Shown here one piece after another: positions 12,773 through 24,195 of a DNA stretch of 64,000 nt (the stretch's first letter is position 1; every line of letters begins with the position of its first letter). The stretch covers positions 10,564,599 to 10,628,598 of the forward strand of contig CM076669.1 of NCBI GenBank assembly GCA_038496675.1. Direction: 5' to 3'. The notes beneath the pieces are model-generated. The model saw only the letters and a list, made by a program, of their open reading frames with translations. It did not search any database and was not told the origin of the DNA. The DNA is from Rachycentron canadum. Taxonomy: Eukaryota > Chordata > Actinopteri > Carangiformes > Rachycentridae. The position numbers and the translations under genes were made by a program.

Positions 12773-12775
<3 letters not shown>
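10501..12775. other. very AT-rich non-coding DNA, then mixed sequence
   Basis: 10.8-11.16 kb is extremely A-rich with many ATAAA words. A G14/(AT)10 junction is listed separately. A 121-codon minus-strand frame (11719-12084) shows no domain. Nothing gene-like is seen. Confidence 0.65.
11539..11572. repeat. G14 run abutting (AT)10
   Basis: Fourteen consecutive G are followed at once by ten AT units. Long G runs are unstable and error-prone in assemblies, so the exact lengths should be treated with care. Confidence 0.9.

Positions 12776-12820
<45 letters not shown>
12776..12820. repeat. poly-T tract (T45)
   Basis: Forty-five consecutive T form the longest homopolymer of the window. It could be the poly-A end of a minus-strand retrotransposed copy, but the sequence to its right (12821 onward) shows no recognisable SINE, LINE or mRNA, and I saw no flanking duplication. 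A 12-base palindrome ATTGCATGCAAT lies just after it (12827-12838). Confidence 0.95.
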
Positions 12821-12822
<2 letters not shown>

Positions 12823-15800
12823 GGCAATTGCATGCAATCATAGTTGGATCAGAGACTGCAGAGGCCGTTCTTTCATTATTGGCCCCACTCTAGTTATATT
12901 TTGATTGAAGTCTGCTTTTTTGCTCCTTACCTTTGTTGAAACATAGTCGAAACACTGGCTTCCTGCAGTGTGTTACTCAGTTTTTCATCATTTTCTCATA
13001 ATCTTACTTCCTTTTTCCTCTCTCACTCTCTTAGGGATTATCCCTGAACCTTAAGCTTGTGTTCCATGCTAACTGTGTCAAACTCTTAAGATATGCAGTA
13101 AACAACGCTGCCATCTCAAAGCAGAGAAGAATAGAGACTGTGCCATATGTGCTGTGCTACGGACATACGTGTTTCCCTAAGGAGATGCTAACCTTTAAAA
13201 TGTTAATTGTTGTGCTCCATGTTTAATCATAGGGGAGAACCTCCTAAATATAGCTGTTCATTCTGTCCATGCTCACTCAAATAGAGCGATGCTGATTTAT
13301 ATTGCATAGAGATGACATTAAAGAAAGGATCTATGCACATTTTGAGAAAATCAAGCAAAATCTGAAACTGATTTTTAGCCCTTTTTATATGCTTTTGTCA
13401 ACCCCCCCCACACACCCGCACTTTTCTTTTCAAAATCTTTGGCTTTCTACACCTCCACTTTTCAATCCAGCTTCCTTATTCCAATAGGTCACATCTTCCA
13501 TCCATGCCCACCCCCTCCTTTCTATCTCCACTTCTCTTCCAGCAGTTGATTTATTATGCCTGTTATTCAGCAGCAGCATCATAGAGCCACAGAAAGCAGC
13601 ATGCCGTTTGCAGGGCACCAGTGGCGCCTTTGTCTGCGAGGCACGCTGCTACCAGCAGGCCTTTGGATGCTTGTCGCTATTTCCACTCTCAGATTTTATT
13701 GCTGCGGAGAAATGAAAGCCATATCATACTACACCCTATGTGGGGTGCAGAAATGACTTTTTTTTTTTTTTTTCCCCTTTTCTTCACAGCCTGGCTTGTA
13801 TCCCTTTTTAAAGACTGGTGAATTCCCATCTTGAGGTGATGTCAGATGGAATTTGTCTTTGTGTCCAGGTCATGCTGTGAGTGGTTATCGTCAATGATGT
13901 TGATTTCACAGCATGTCATATTTCACTAGGCTCTGAGTAATTTCTTAAAACTGCAGTTACCAGTGAGCACCACTTAAACACCACTGATGTGTGATGCATT
14001 GTTTTTTTTTTTTTTTGTTTTTTTGTTTCCAGTTCTACTTGAATCAGAAATTTGAAATAAATTGCTGTGCCGTTTTTGTAGATCTCGATGTTAAGGCAGA
14101 TTTTACAGTGTCGCCCTGGCCTCATTATATGGGCAGAAGAGCAGCAATATTTAAAAAATGAAACTTCATCATTTAGCATGGTGTCTGCATAAAAAGGGCC
14201 TGATTGCTTTGACTGTAGTGTACTGTAATTCTTCCACTTAATAAGCCTCCCTTTGTTGGCAAAGGGACAGATGAACAATATTCTTCACAGTAAAATCACA
14301 GAACGAGCCATTCTATTCTACTCTTTTCTATTCAATGAACAGTCTTATCAAATAGATTTTTGTCTATAATTGAGTTCTAAATGCCTTAGTAAAAGCTCCC
14401 AGTATAGGATTATTTCAACCTGTTTTTTATATACTCTATCAACCTGTATTATGCTTTAGTGTTTTGAAGATGCAACTTATTTCTAACCTTAATTCTTGAA
14501 TTCTTGAGTAAAGAAAAACAAAGTATTGCAGTTTAATTTAGATCATATTTTATGGTTGGTAAACATTTCTATTTAATGTATTCCAGATATTATGTCCATA
14601 CTGGTTTTATTATATTGATTTTTATATTCAGTTGACCAAGTACCTGTCTGCATAAGAGTGCATCATGTTTGACAGATACATGCAGTACCTTGTTACCTTT
14701 TGAATTCTTTCGTAGATAACTGGCTTGCTAGGTCATCAAAGTCAGACTCTCATGGTTTCATGCTTCTGTTGCTGGCTGCACTATTCAATATTTCTGTTGT
14801 ATGTTTTAAATGGCTGTATTGTAATACAAAAGGTGTAATTTGTTGTGACAAAGTTTTCACCAAACTCTTCAGTTAACCTATTTATACAGAGTTTTGGTAT
14901 CTTTCAGCTCCATGTTTCAGATTTACAACCTGCATTACAGTTTTAATTCAGTCTGACTGCTCATTAATAAACACTGATAATCGCTGCTCGCACACACAAA
15001 TGAACCTGACAAATTAAAGAATCCAGCTTTTTCTTAACATCACCAATATCACTGTTAGCATATTAGGTTTAACAGGCATGGGTTACAGATAGAAATTGCT
15101 TAATGAGTTTTTTTTTTTTTTTTTTCTTGCATTGGTCTTATCTTTCAACTGACCTTTGTTTTTTTTCTTGACTATACCTTTTCATCATTGTTTGAAATTA
15201 GCAGCAGCTAATGGGTTATTAGTTATCTCCTCAACTCCAACACATTAACTATTCTTTTGCTTTCAAATGGACAACACAGTGTGAGAATATTCATAATTAT
15301 ACATCATTAAAGTAATTTGATGCCCAGAGGAGCAGCACAATTAAGCAGAATAGGTTCTTCATAATAGAGGTCTGGATGTGTTTTTGTCTTGTTGAGAAAC
15401 CAGGATAGGGTCAGTGTGTTGTGGCTCTCAGACAAATGGCTTGTTTGTTCTAATTAGAGGACACTGTGGGAACTGTCAACTGAAGGAATTAAAGTCAAAA
15501 CCTTCATCTACATCTCAAGTTATCTCATCTATATTTCAAGTTTATTCTAATTCTTAATCCATGAGGTCATACAAGCCTGTTACTTTAACCCTGGGGTTTA
15601 TTTGTACATGGAAACAAATACACTTTGAATTGGTTTCTAGTGATGAGTGAGCAATTAATGGAGCTTGTGGCTGTGGGCAAATATGCTGTCAATGCAGCTG
15701 TTTTTTTGAGCTTTTTACCTTCGCTGTAAAAACTACCCATTTCACCTCTAGGAAATTAATTAATGTCAACAACCATATTCATACACTAAAAACACCGAAA

Positions 15801-17327
15801 CTCTTCTGCTTCCAGCAAAGATGATGCAGATACATTAGAATCAACTTTAAAAAGCACACACAGCTTGATAAATGATGTGAACTAATTTATTTTTGTGCAC
15901 AAAGAGAGAAGTAATGCATGCACAGAATTAATAGAGTTAAACAGCACTCATGCTCACAGTGTTATTTGCACTGCGTGGTACTTTAATGTATATTCATAAT
16001 TGGTGAGATTTCTCCAGTTTTATGTGTTAAATTGAATTCACACAGCCAGTCTTCTCCTTACAGGTGTTTCCCTTTGGGAAGCTGAAAATTTGGCTGTTAA
16101 TTAACTCACTGCTGATCCCACACTTGTAGCTCTCTGTCAACACTTCCTTTACAGGAATAATCTAAATGGTCTGGGATATCACACGTTCACACTTGTGTGT
16201 GTGCATGTGTGAGCAGTTGTATACTTGTGTGAAACTAAATGGTATTTTCTCACTGACAAGGCCACATGAGAAGTAGCAAGGAATCGGTGGGAGAGTTCAA
16301 CTGATATGCAAATCACCTCGACCAAGACACTCTAGCAGAGAATGTGTATCATTGGCTTTGCTCTTCAAATTGTGCAAAGGTTTATTGGTGGAACTAGTTA
16401 CATTTTTCACACAGGCACACAGACAGGATCATCTGTAGATACAGCCAGTAGCATTCTCATGGTACTGATATTCCCTGTCCTGGCCAGTGACTTTAATCTG
16501 GTCCAGAGTGCATGTTTGGGTAATTTTGTACCCTCTCCCCAGTAATGAATGTAGCCAAAATTACCAACTGGTTTGCAGCAAACTCACTGCTCCGCCTGTA
16601 ATATAAATCCTGAGTGACAATCTTGTACTTTAAATGGATCTCAGTTTTCTCTTTCTGCTGGAAAAGCTGCTTGTCCTTGTATTAGTTCAATGTGACACAT
16701 GACTTATGATATTTTTGCTAATTTCATGGATGGAACATGCTCGCACCAATACAGGCCTATTTGGAAACAATGTTTGCAGTGGTTATTCTTTTTGACCCCC
16801 ATTTTCAGCCTACATTTTTACTTTTAGGCTAATTGACGTCATGCCAATTTTAGCTGTTAGCAGTTCTTGTTTGCACTGTACCCATTAATGTACAGACTGA
16901 CTGTACATCACTGGAGTACTTTCACTGAGAAACTTGATTGTCTTGAAGCAAATTAGGAGGTGTCTGCTTTGTCTCAACCACAACAGCAACACCAGCCCCT
17001 GAAACTTGAATGTAACTGACTGTGTGATCGAGTTGAGTGGTTACTGTGGTCAGCTGAATGAGACATGAAGTTACACCATTGGTCACTTGGCTGAGTGTTG
17101 GAGTTTCCCTGTTGGCCATTGATCTTTCAAAACAAAATGGCACAAAGTTATTGCTGTGATGTACACCTTGCGTCTACTGTTCGTTGAGTGGCAGAGAAGC
17201 TGAACAGCAGTTTGCTGCCTCGATGGAAGCTATGTGAAATTAAGATTCTGTTGCTTCTAGATTTCTCTCTGACCAATAATTTTAAAAGTAAATACAGCTG
17301 AGTCTTTAGATTTGTGTGTAGTGATTG

Positions 17328-17330
<3 letters not shown>
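12821..17330. other. AT-rich unique non-coding DNA
   Basis: Only short chance frames occur. Short T runs lie near 13757, 14001 and 15111. The 15.28-15.36 kb part has homeobox-like AT words and could be a conserved element, but there is little to argue from. No repeat family was recognised. Confidence 0.6.

Positions 17331-17359
<29 letters not shown>
17331..17359. repeat. poly-T tract (T29)
   Basis: A homopolymer of 29 T is followed by a short CT-rich segment. No associated element was recognised. Confidence 0.95.
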
Positions 17360-18594
17360 CTCTCCTCTGAGAGGACCTTTTTAGGGGAGACCCTAAAACC
17401 CTAACATGTCTAACTAGCACTTATTATCCACTTTTGTTGCACCTTTTAATATGATCACCTGCACTTATTAGATATAGTACTTAATACTTTGACTGCGCTG
17501 AAGCTTTACTGATGTCCCTCAATTGTATGTTGATTTGGATAAAAGCGTGGTTGCTGTGGTTATGAAGTAGGATTTTAGCAGTGTAGAGCAGCAGCTTGGA
17601 AGTGACTTAATGTTATTATTTTTATATATATATATATATTTTTTTTTGGTCACAATGGAAATCAGACAGTATACTTGGGAAGTGTAAGTCACACTGAATT
17701 ATATCAATCTGTTTCATATCTCAAGATTTAATCGAGCACCGCTCTGAGTCAAATATACTTTTTGTCAAATTCTCAAATTGTCTGCAATCCCAAGACTCCT
17801 TTGAGTTTTTCTTTATCCATATCTAACCATGTTGTGTAATTTTGTGAAGTTTAAAAACTCATCCATAGTGGTGGCTTTAAATTGGCAGTTGCATTTTGGT
17901 TGTCCTCTATCAAAAATATACATTAAAGAGGCCACTAAGTACTTTAAATGAAGTTGACATTCCAACCATTCCATGCTGCAATTAGCCAGGTGTGTGGAGG
18001 ATTTACAATTTGAAATTCTCTCTCAACTTCTCTTTTTGGTCTTTACACAGCTCCTCCTGTCACTTTGTGTGTAAACAGCCTGGTGCAACATCATGCATTA
18101 TTACTACTTCTTGCCCTTGTATATGACGGCATGCTTTTCATCTGCCCTTCAAGTATTGATGTTGAGAACACCTATAAACACCTTTGCCATCAGACATGTT
18201 TGAACAATGTGTTGTATAAACTTTGCTGTTTCTAACATACCTCAAGGATCCACTTTTGAAAGAATTTCCTGTCCCAGTCAGAGGCTGGCATTGTTTGACC
18301 TCGGCGCTACCCCATTTGTAGGGTGTTACATCACAGAGCAATAATTCACAGGCAAATGCAAAAAATGTGAGCAGCCTGCGACTGCAACATTAGGACCATA
18401 ATTCACCAAGGGGTCCTAAATGCCTCTTGTTGCTATTTATACTTCCATCTGTAAGACATAAAATAATACACTATAAACGTGACTTGAAATGTAAAGTAAC
18501 CAACTAGGTTTTGCTGCTATGAGAACACATGTCTTAATTCCAGTTTAGTGAAGTTGTTCTTTACTGAGCATTTTATATATTTTACAAAATAATT

Positions 18595-18655
18595 GTATGT
18601 GTGTGTGTGTATATATGTGTGTATATGTATATATATGTGCATATATATATATACA
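18595..18655. repeat. (TG)n/(TA)n compound microsatellite
   Basis: Alternating TG and TA blocks, the same kind of array as the one that broke the assembly at 1.4-1.9 kb. Confidence 0.9.
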
Positions 18656-20221
18656 TTATATAATCTGTGGAGAAATGTGGAAGAGCAGTTTGCCTTGCCT
18701 TTATTCTAAGTGTAGGACAGTGGCAGAAAATCAGAGTTTGTTGTCCATTAACATCAGCTGCAGGCTTTCTGCTGTCTACATCAGAGGAGGAGCACTCATT
18801 TGATCTCAGAAACTGGCTGTCCATCCAGTAACAGCCGGTTTCAAATAAGATAGCTTCCTCAGCTGGTTGCTCTGCACACACTTATGTGTAAGTTCCACTT
18901 TTCACTGCATGATTTTGCTCCAGTCCCAAGACGCATTGTTTGAAATGTGTCTGTTAGGGAGGAGTCCTTCACTGTGAAGTTCAGTCATCAGAGAATGGAT
19001 GGATGTGAGGAGACAGCTGGCATGATACAAGCGCACACACACTTACAAACACACAGACAAGGGTCTGTAGGGATCCTGTGCACTGTGCCAGGTAGGGCAA
19101 ACGCACAAATCACGCATGCACACTCACGTACACATCCACAAACAGGGCCCTTAGGCTTCAGACATAGAGCTAGGGGTGGTTTAACTGAACCAAGAAATAC
19201 AAGGAATGACAGTATGCAAGCAGGCAAATTGTGTCTATAGTTTGCAAAGTCCTACAAAGGAAACATGTTATTAAATATGCTAATCAGCCAAGGTGTGGTA
19301 AATGCATCTACATTTAGTAGGTATAAGACCTAGGTATAAGATTTTTTACAGTAATTTACTCCTAAACTGTGATTTACATTTGTGCAGCAGCTAAAAATCG
19401 AATACTATAATATTCCAAAACATCGCAAACATACTAGTACTTGCATATCTCAGATTTCTCATAATGCATGGCATATAAGATCAGAATTATATGTAGATAT
19501 AAATGTTTAATTGAAGAAAGTTGGTCAGCCCAGGTATCCAATGCAGCTTTGTCATCATTATGGAAACAACATAGAGCCACTGCTTTTCCTTTCTTCCTAG
19601 TTCAAATGACTGTAGGTCTGATCTATTCCCAGGAGTGTTTATCCAAAGAACATTTTTCTTCCTTCTCCAACCAGAAAATATTCTCATAGTTCTCTGCTTT
19701 CACAACTCCCATATTTATAGATGAGTTTAACTCAGGACATGCTCATGTAGGACACATCAACACCCAATACCCGTTCCGACACATACCATGATGCCAGCAA
19801 GCAAACAAGCGAGTATTGAATTACCTTCAGTGCTCTCAATCAAACTGCCCTAACCATCTCATGCATCAGTGGACAGGGCAAGTGATGTTTTGCTTGCTTG
19901 AAAAATTGGACTTTGACTATTTTTGCAGCATTTCGCAGACTTGTTTCACTCCCAAGCCTGCCAAAACCAACATCAGTCAGTCTAACATTACCTAGTACAG
20001 TATTTTCAGACCCTGACTGAACTGATGGACATCATTACGAAAGTATCTTACAGCAAATGGAATATGATACATGACCTAATTTACTTACATTTTAGCAAAT
20101 TTTGTCACACCACTGACAGGTAGCTAACTACAGTAACTTCAAAAGTCACAAAGCATTGAACTACAGTACTTAGTTTGGTTTAAATAATACAATTTTACAT
20201 GGAGCAAGGATTATAGATTCC

Positions 20222-20243
20222 TTTTTTTTTTTTTTTTTTTTTT
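20222..20243. repeat. poly-T tract (T22)
   Basis: Homopolymer of 22 T. No element boundary was recognised on either side. Confidence 0.95.
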
Positions 20244-21383
20244 GTTCTGGCCACAAGTTTGCTTATTCACTTTATTTTGGAAATTGGCAAGGTTGTGCTC
20301 TGAAGTGCAACATGGAGCATGAGTCAACATGAGNATTAAGAGTAATTCTTCTGAAACACGTGGTCTGGAAAATGAAAAACTGAAAGCCAGAAACCACAAT
20401 ATTCAAAACAAAATCAGAGCTTTTGATGTATAAATTACAGGCATTACATGTCATGACATAGTATGAAATTGACATGTCCTAACATCCTGCCTGTGGATTG
20501 ACAGGCTTAGAAAGCTATAAGGAAAGTGAATCAATGAATGCAATTTTTTGGGTTGTCTGGATTTTAATCTACTGGTTTGTATCTATATGACGTATTGTGT
20601 TAAATTGCAAATGCCATTGTTTAGTTTAGTTTTGTTCCAGGAGTCTAAAGATATTCTCCAATCCTGCTTTGAGTTTGTGGACCAGAACCAGCCCTGGAAA
20701 ATGCAAATACGCTTTGCACTTTGGATACATAAGTAATTCAGTTTTCCAAACAAAAGACTTTGGATAACAAAGAGTATTTAAAGCTTCCTCAACAGAAGAG
20801 AGGGCATTCATAGCTGGCGACAGAGGGGAAAAAGGAGCCAGAGAAAATGATAATGGACGGAAAGAACACCTACTGGGCTGGAATTGAAAATAAACTGCAG
20901 GGGACAGTGTGATACGGTGAAATGTGGAGTGGGAGGAGAAAGATCACTTGGCTATAAGCAGCTGGGGCAAATGGCGGAGGGGACAGGGTGAATAAGCCAA
21001 ACCGTTTTTAAACAGGTTTGACACAAGGGCCCCAGGCCATCTACTCACTGCACAGCTCAGTAGGCTGCCTTAATGGCACCCCACCTACTGCCACCCACAC
21101 ACCCTCTAATGGCACTCAAACTGCCAACGTCTGCCTCCCTCAAGGCCACTGTATAGTTGCTGGAAAATGTAGACCTCTGGCAGGTTGCTGCAGACAAGAC
21201 ACAACACATTTGCAGGAGAATTGGAAGCACTTCCTGGAGTTTGGACACTGGTCTGCCTTACAAGTTAAGGATAATAAAAACACAATTTTTTTTTTCTTCT
21301 TTCCACTGATTGTATGTGCATTAGTGACTGTGGCACACATGGTCTTTTTATGGATCTCAGGTTAAAAGAGTGATTTGATATTT

Positions 21384-21525
21384 AAGGAAATATACTTATT
21401 TGCTTTCTTGCTGAGAGGTTGACAGGCAGATTGATTCCACTCATATCTGAAGCTGTTAGCTAAGCTTAGCATGGAGACTAGAAAGAAGGGAAATGGCTTG
21501 ACTCTTAGATCTGATAAATACCATA
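21384..21525 (+). repeat. TAGCTTAGCAT-type interspersed repeat, copy 1
   Basis: The order 'TTTGCTTTCTTGCTGAGAGG', 'GATTGATTCCACTCATATCTG', 'GTTAGCTAAGCTTAGCATGGAGACTAGAAA', written here in pieces, matches a repeat I recall as abundant in percomorph genomes. A second shorter copy at 63.36 kb in the same orientation shares CTTAGCAT, GACTAGAAA and GGGAAATGGC words. The copy is decayed and non-coding. Confidence 0.7.
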
Positions 21526-23574
21526 ATTGTGTTATTCACTTCAGAATTTATCTTGGGATCTGAAAATTACTTTTATATTTAATAGGTGAGCATTAAAAAT
21601 TGTTTAAAGTGTACACCATTCTGCTCACTAATTCATCTGCACTGTTTATGCCTGGTATCCAATAACTGTCCATTGACTGATCTTTAGGTTTCATGGATGT
21701 AATGAATGACACAGTCTAGGAAATGCTACACTCTTTGGATTTCATGGTTTGAGATTGGATTTGCCTTCAGGTACTAAGACTAGATCTTGACCTTTCCTTA
21801 CGCTGAACTTTTAATAGCAAAACGATCATTTGTTGTTGAGTGTGCCCAGTCAGGTTTTAATTTCCTGTTAAATTTTATTTTAGTATGGGTACAGGCCAGA
21901 AACATGCACACAGCAGTGTTGTCATGATTACTTGAATTTAAACAGCTTTTGCAAAGAATATAACTAATAGAAACCAACAGCACAACCCACAGTCAGTCAG
22001 TGTGGTGGTGTATGAGAGAAAACAGAAGATGGCTGAGATGTGATGTGTTTTTAGACTGTGCCATCTGTATCATCATCTTGTCGTTTGTGTTGGTGCAGGT
22101 ATTTGTTAAATTGTGAAAAGACACATTTCCACCTCCTTTTTAAAATGTATTCATCCATCCATTTAACCTCTCAACCATCAGAATGTCGTTGCTGCCAATA
22201 ATGTGGATCAGAGTCCTTGCATGGGTGCAGCCTGACAGTTTGCTGAATGTTTGGGCACCACCAGTTTGGCCAGTGACTGCTCTGAAAAATGTTTGAAAGC
22301 CTATTTTAGCACTCTGTCTCCCTCTCCAACCCCCTTATGCTCACACACTTAAACACTTAAGAACAGCCTCCATCACACTGACATTGGCAATGACACTGAT
22401 GAGACAACTAGGGCACTGCTTTGACATATTGAGAGCAAAAAAAGTGTAATAATTACTCTTAATTTGTGCCACATCATTAGTTTAGGCCAACTGATGATTT
22501 CACATTAGCACCACAGAAAAGTCTATTAGAAAAGACCATTAGAAGAGACTCTGACTGTTCTGACACAAACTTAACTTTAAACAAACAGTAAAAATGAAAC
22601 AAACAAACAGAGGAAATGAGACTGGATTTAAGTTTGGGTGCAGCTGGTGGAGAATAAGGATGGACTTATTTTAACAGCTGCCCTGTGGAGAAAAGGGAAA
22701 ACATCTGTTTTTGTACCAAGGGCAGTTATGAAGATTGATCAGTCAATTTGCAATGACTGAACCCTATCTCCTCTGAAAAATTGGCTCAAAGCATGTGGTC
22801 TTAAAATAAAAATTGCCTCTGAGCAGAGTGTCTCTGGCTTTGTGTGGAGGTGTTTCTTTTACGTGTTTACACTTTTTTGTTGGTGCGTATTTGTGCTGTT
22901 GAGCGTGTGAGCACAGGTGTGTCCTTTTTTGCCTTGCGTGCACATGCATGCTTTGTCGTATAGGGCTTGTATCCAGGAGCTGTCCTCCCTGTCGGGTCTC
23001 AGGTATTTATAAGTCTCGACAATGGAAGACAGATCACCAGGCCTCAAGCTGCCGCACATCCATCCTTCCAAGGGCTTCCAAAGACAGCCTTCAACATGCA
23101 TTACTCATTCCCATGCTGCTACAAACCAAATTTTCAGCAGCGTTCTATTGGTTTTTTTCTTGTGCTGGGGGTGTGCGTCAGCGGGAAGCATGGGTGTGGT
23201 GATGCCTGCAGAGTTGCATGAATCTTCAGGGGAACAACTTTGTTCTCTTTAAATTCATGCTTTGAATGACAATGCCCCCTGTGTACAGTGTTTTCATTTC
23301 CTGTGGTGTGCTGTCGGCCACCTTAAGTTGGTTTCACCTGTGTTAATATGCAGATTTGTCTACACCTCACAGTGTGTGCTGATGTCTGAGAGTGCCTGGT
23401 TGTGTATGGTTTTAGGAAAATGGTCTTTAAGAGATTTGAGCAAGCTGTTGTTTCTGCGTAGTCACAAAAACATACAATCTGAATCTAAAAACATCCTGAT
23501 CTGTGAAAGATTTGTTTGACAAATCTGATATATTAATTGGGAAATGGTCTTCTAAGTGGGTCACTAGGCCGAAA
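21526..23574. other. unique non-coding DNA
   Basis: Mixed composition with short overlapping frames on both strands around 22.95-23.25 kb, none recognisable. No repeat family was seen. Confidence 0.6.
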
Positions 23575-23886
23575 CTAAAATATTGGACAAATTTTGACCT
23601 GCTGATGGTGTTAGATGAAGACCATGAACGTTGACAGTCATTTAGATGTTATCAATCCATCAGTTGCTGAGACATTTCGCTCAGAAGTCAAAAAGTCCAC
23701 CTGCTGGTGGTGGGAGAGGAAAAGTCATCACATCATCACAAGAGCCATTAGGACTCATCCTGGAGGTGTTGTTAATGCCCGCACTAATAATGATTTAGCA
23801 GCCCATCCAATAGTTAGTGCGATATTTCAGGCTGGATCAAAGTGATGGATACACCAAAAGACAGAGCTATGCTGTTAGCATGGTTG
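23575..23886 (-). repeat. TTAGCATG-type interspersed repeat, copy 2 (inverted)
   Basis: Read on the minus strand, this gives the upstream half of the same repeat seen at 45.66 and 55.04 kb. It has a segment near 'TTTGATCCAGCCTGAAATATC', then a CACCAGCAGGTGGA word, then an AAATGTCTCAGCAACTGATGG word. The two internal blocks that each end 'AACAACTATTGGATGG'-like are both recognisable (23660-23680 and 23805-23830 on the plus strand). It lies opposite to the other copies in the window. Confidence 0.75.
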
Positions 23887-23956
23887 AAAATGTTTTCACA
23901 CAAAACACTTCAACACTCTTGTCTGTGTGTGTATAGCACTAAATGTTAACAGCCTA

Positions 23957-24195
23957 GAGAAATTGGCAGGATGCTGGAGGGTTGCCAGTTTGAATCCTCA
24001 GACCAGTCAGAAAAGTAAATGAGTAATGCTTTCTGCTCACTGAGTAATAACCATAGAAATCATATGTTGAAGTGGCCTTAAGCAAGGTGCTTAATCCCTG
24101 ACTGCCACAGAAAAGCTGCTTAGTTGCAGGAGACAGGAGATGACTCTGGTTACTCTAAGCAGCCTTTGGCTGTGATGTGTGTAACTGTTCAAATA
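23957..24195 (+). repeat. decayed tRNA-headed SINE-like repeat
   Basis: The left part carries a weak RNA polymerase III B-box (AGTTTGAATCC, 23988-23998) in a context typical of tRNA-derived SINE heads. About 80 bases on comes TGTTGAAGTGGCCTTAAGCA and then GTGCTTAATCCC, a signature I recall from a common teleost repeat. A similar block occurs right of the SINE insertion at 36.78-36.83 kb. The 3' end is indistinct. Confidence 0.55.

Larger units (their letters stand above)
17360..21383. other. AT-rich non-coding DNA with simple repeats
   Basis: This interval holds a TA tract near 17622-17640, the TG/TA array at 18595-18655 and poly-T at 20222-20243. A single ambiguous base (N) is at 20334. All frames are under 116 codons with no recognisable product. 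Confidence 0.65.

Noticed and set aside
17381..17406. Telomere-like CCCTAA words
   Set aside because: Only two imperfect units, separated by extra bases. Not an interstitial telomeric array.
23695..23712. Second CTCF-like word (CCAGCAGGTGGA on the minus strand)
   Set aside because: A key C of the GGC core is replaced by A. The word is part of the decayed interspersed repeat.
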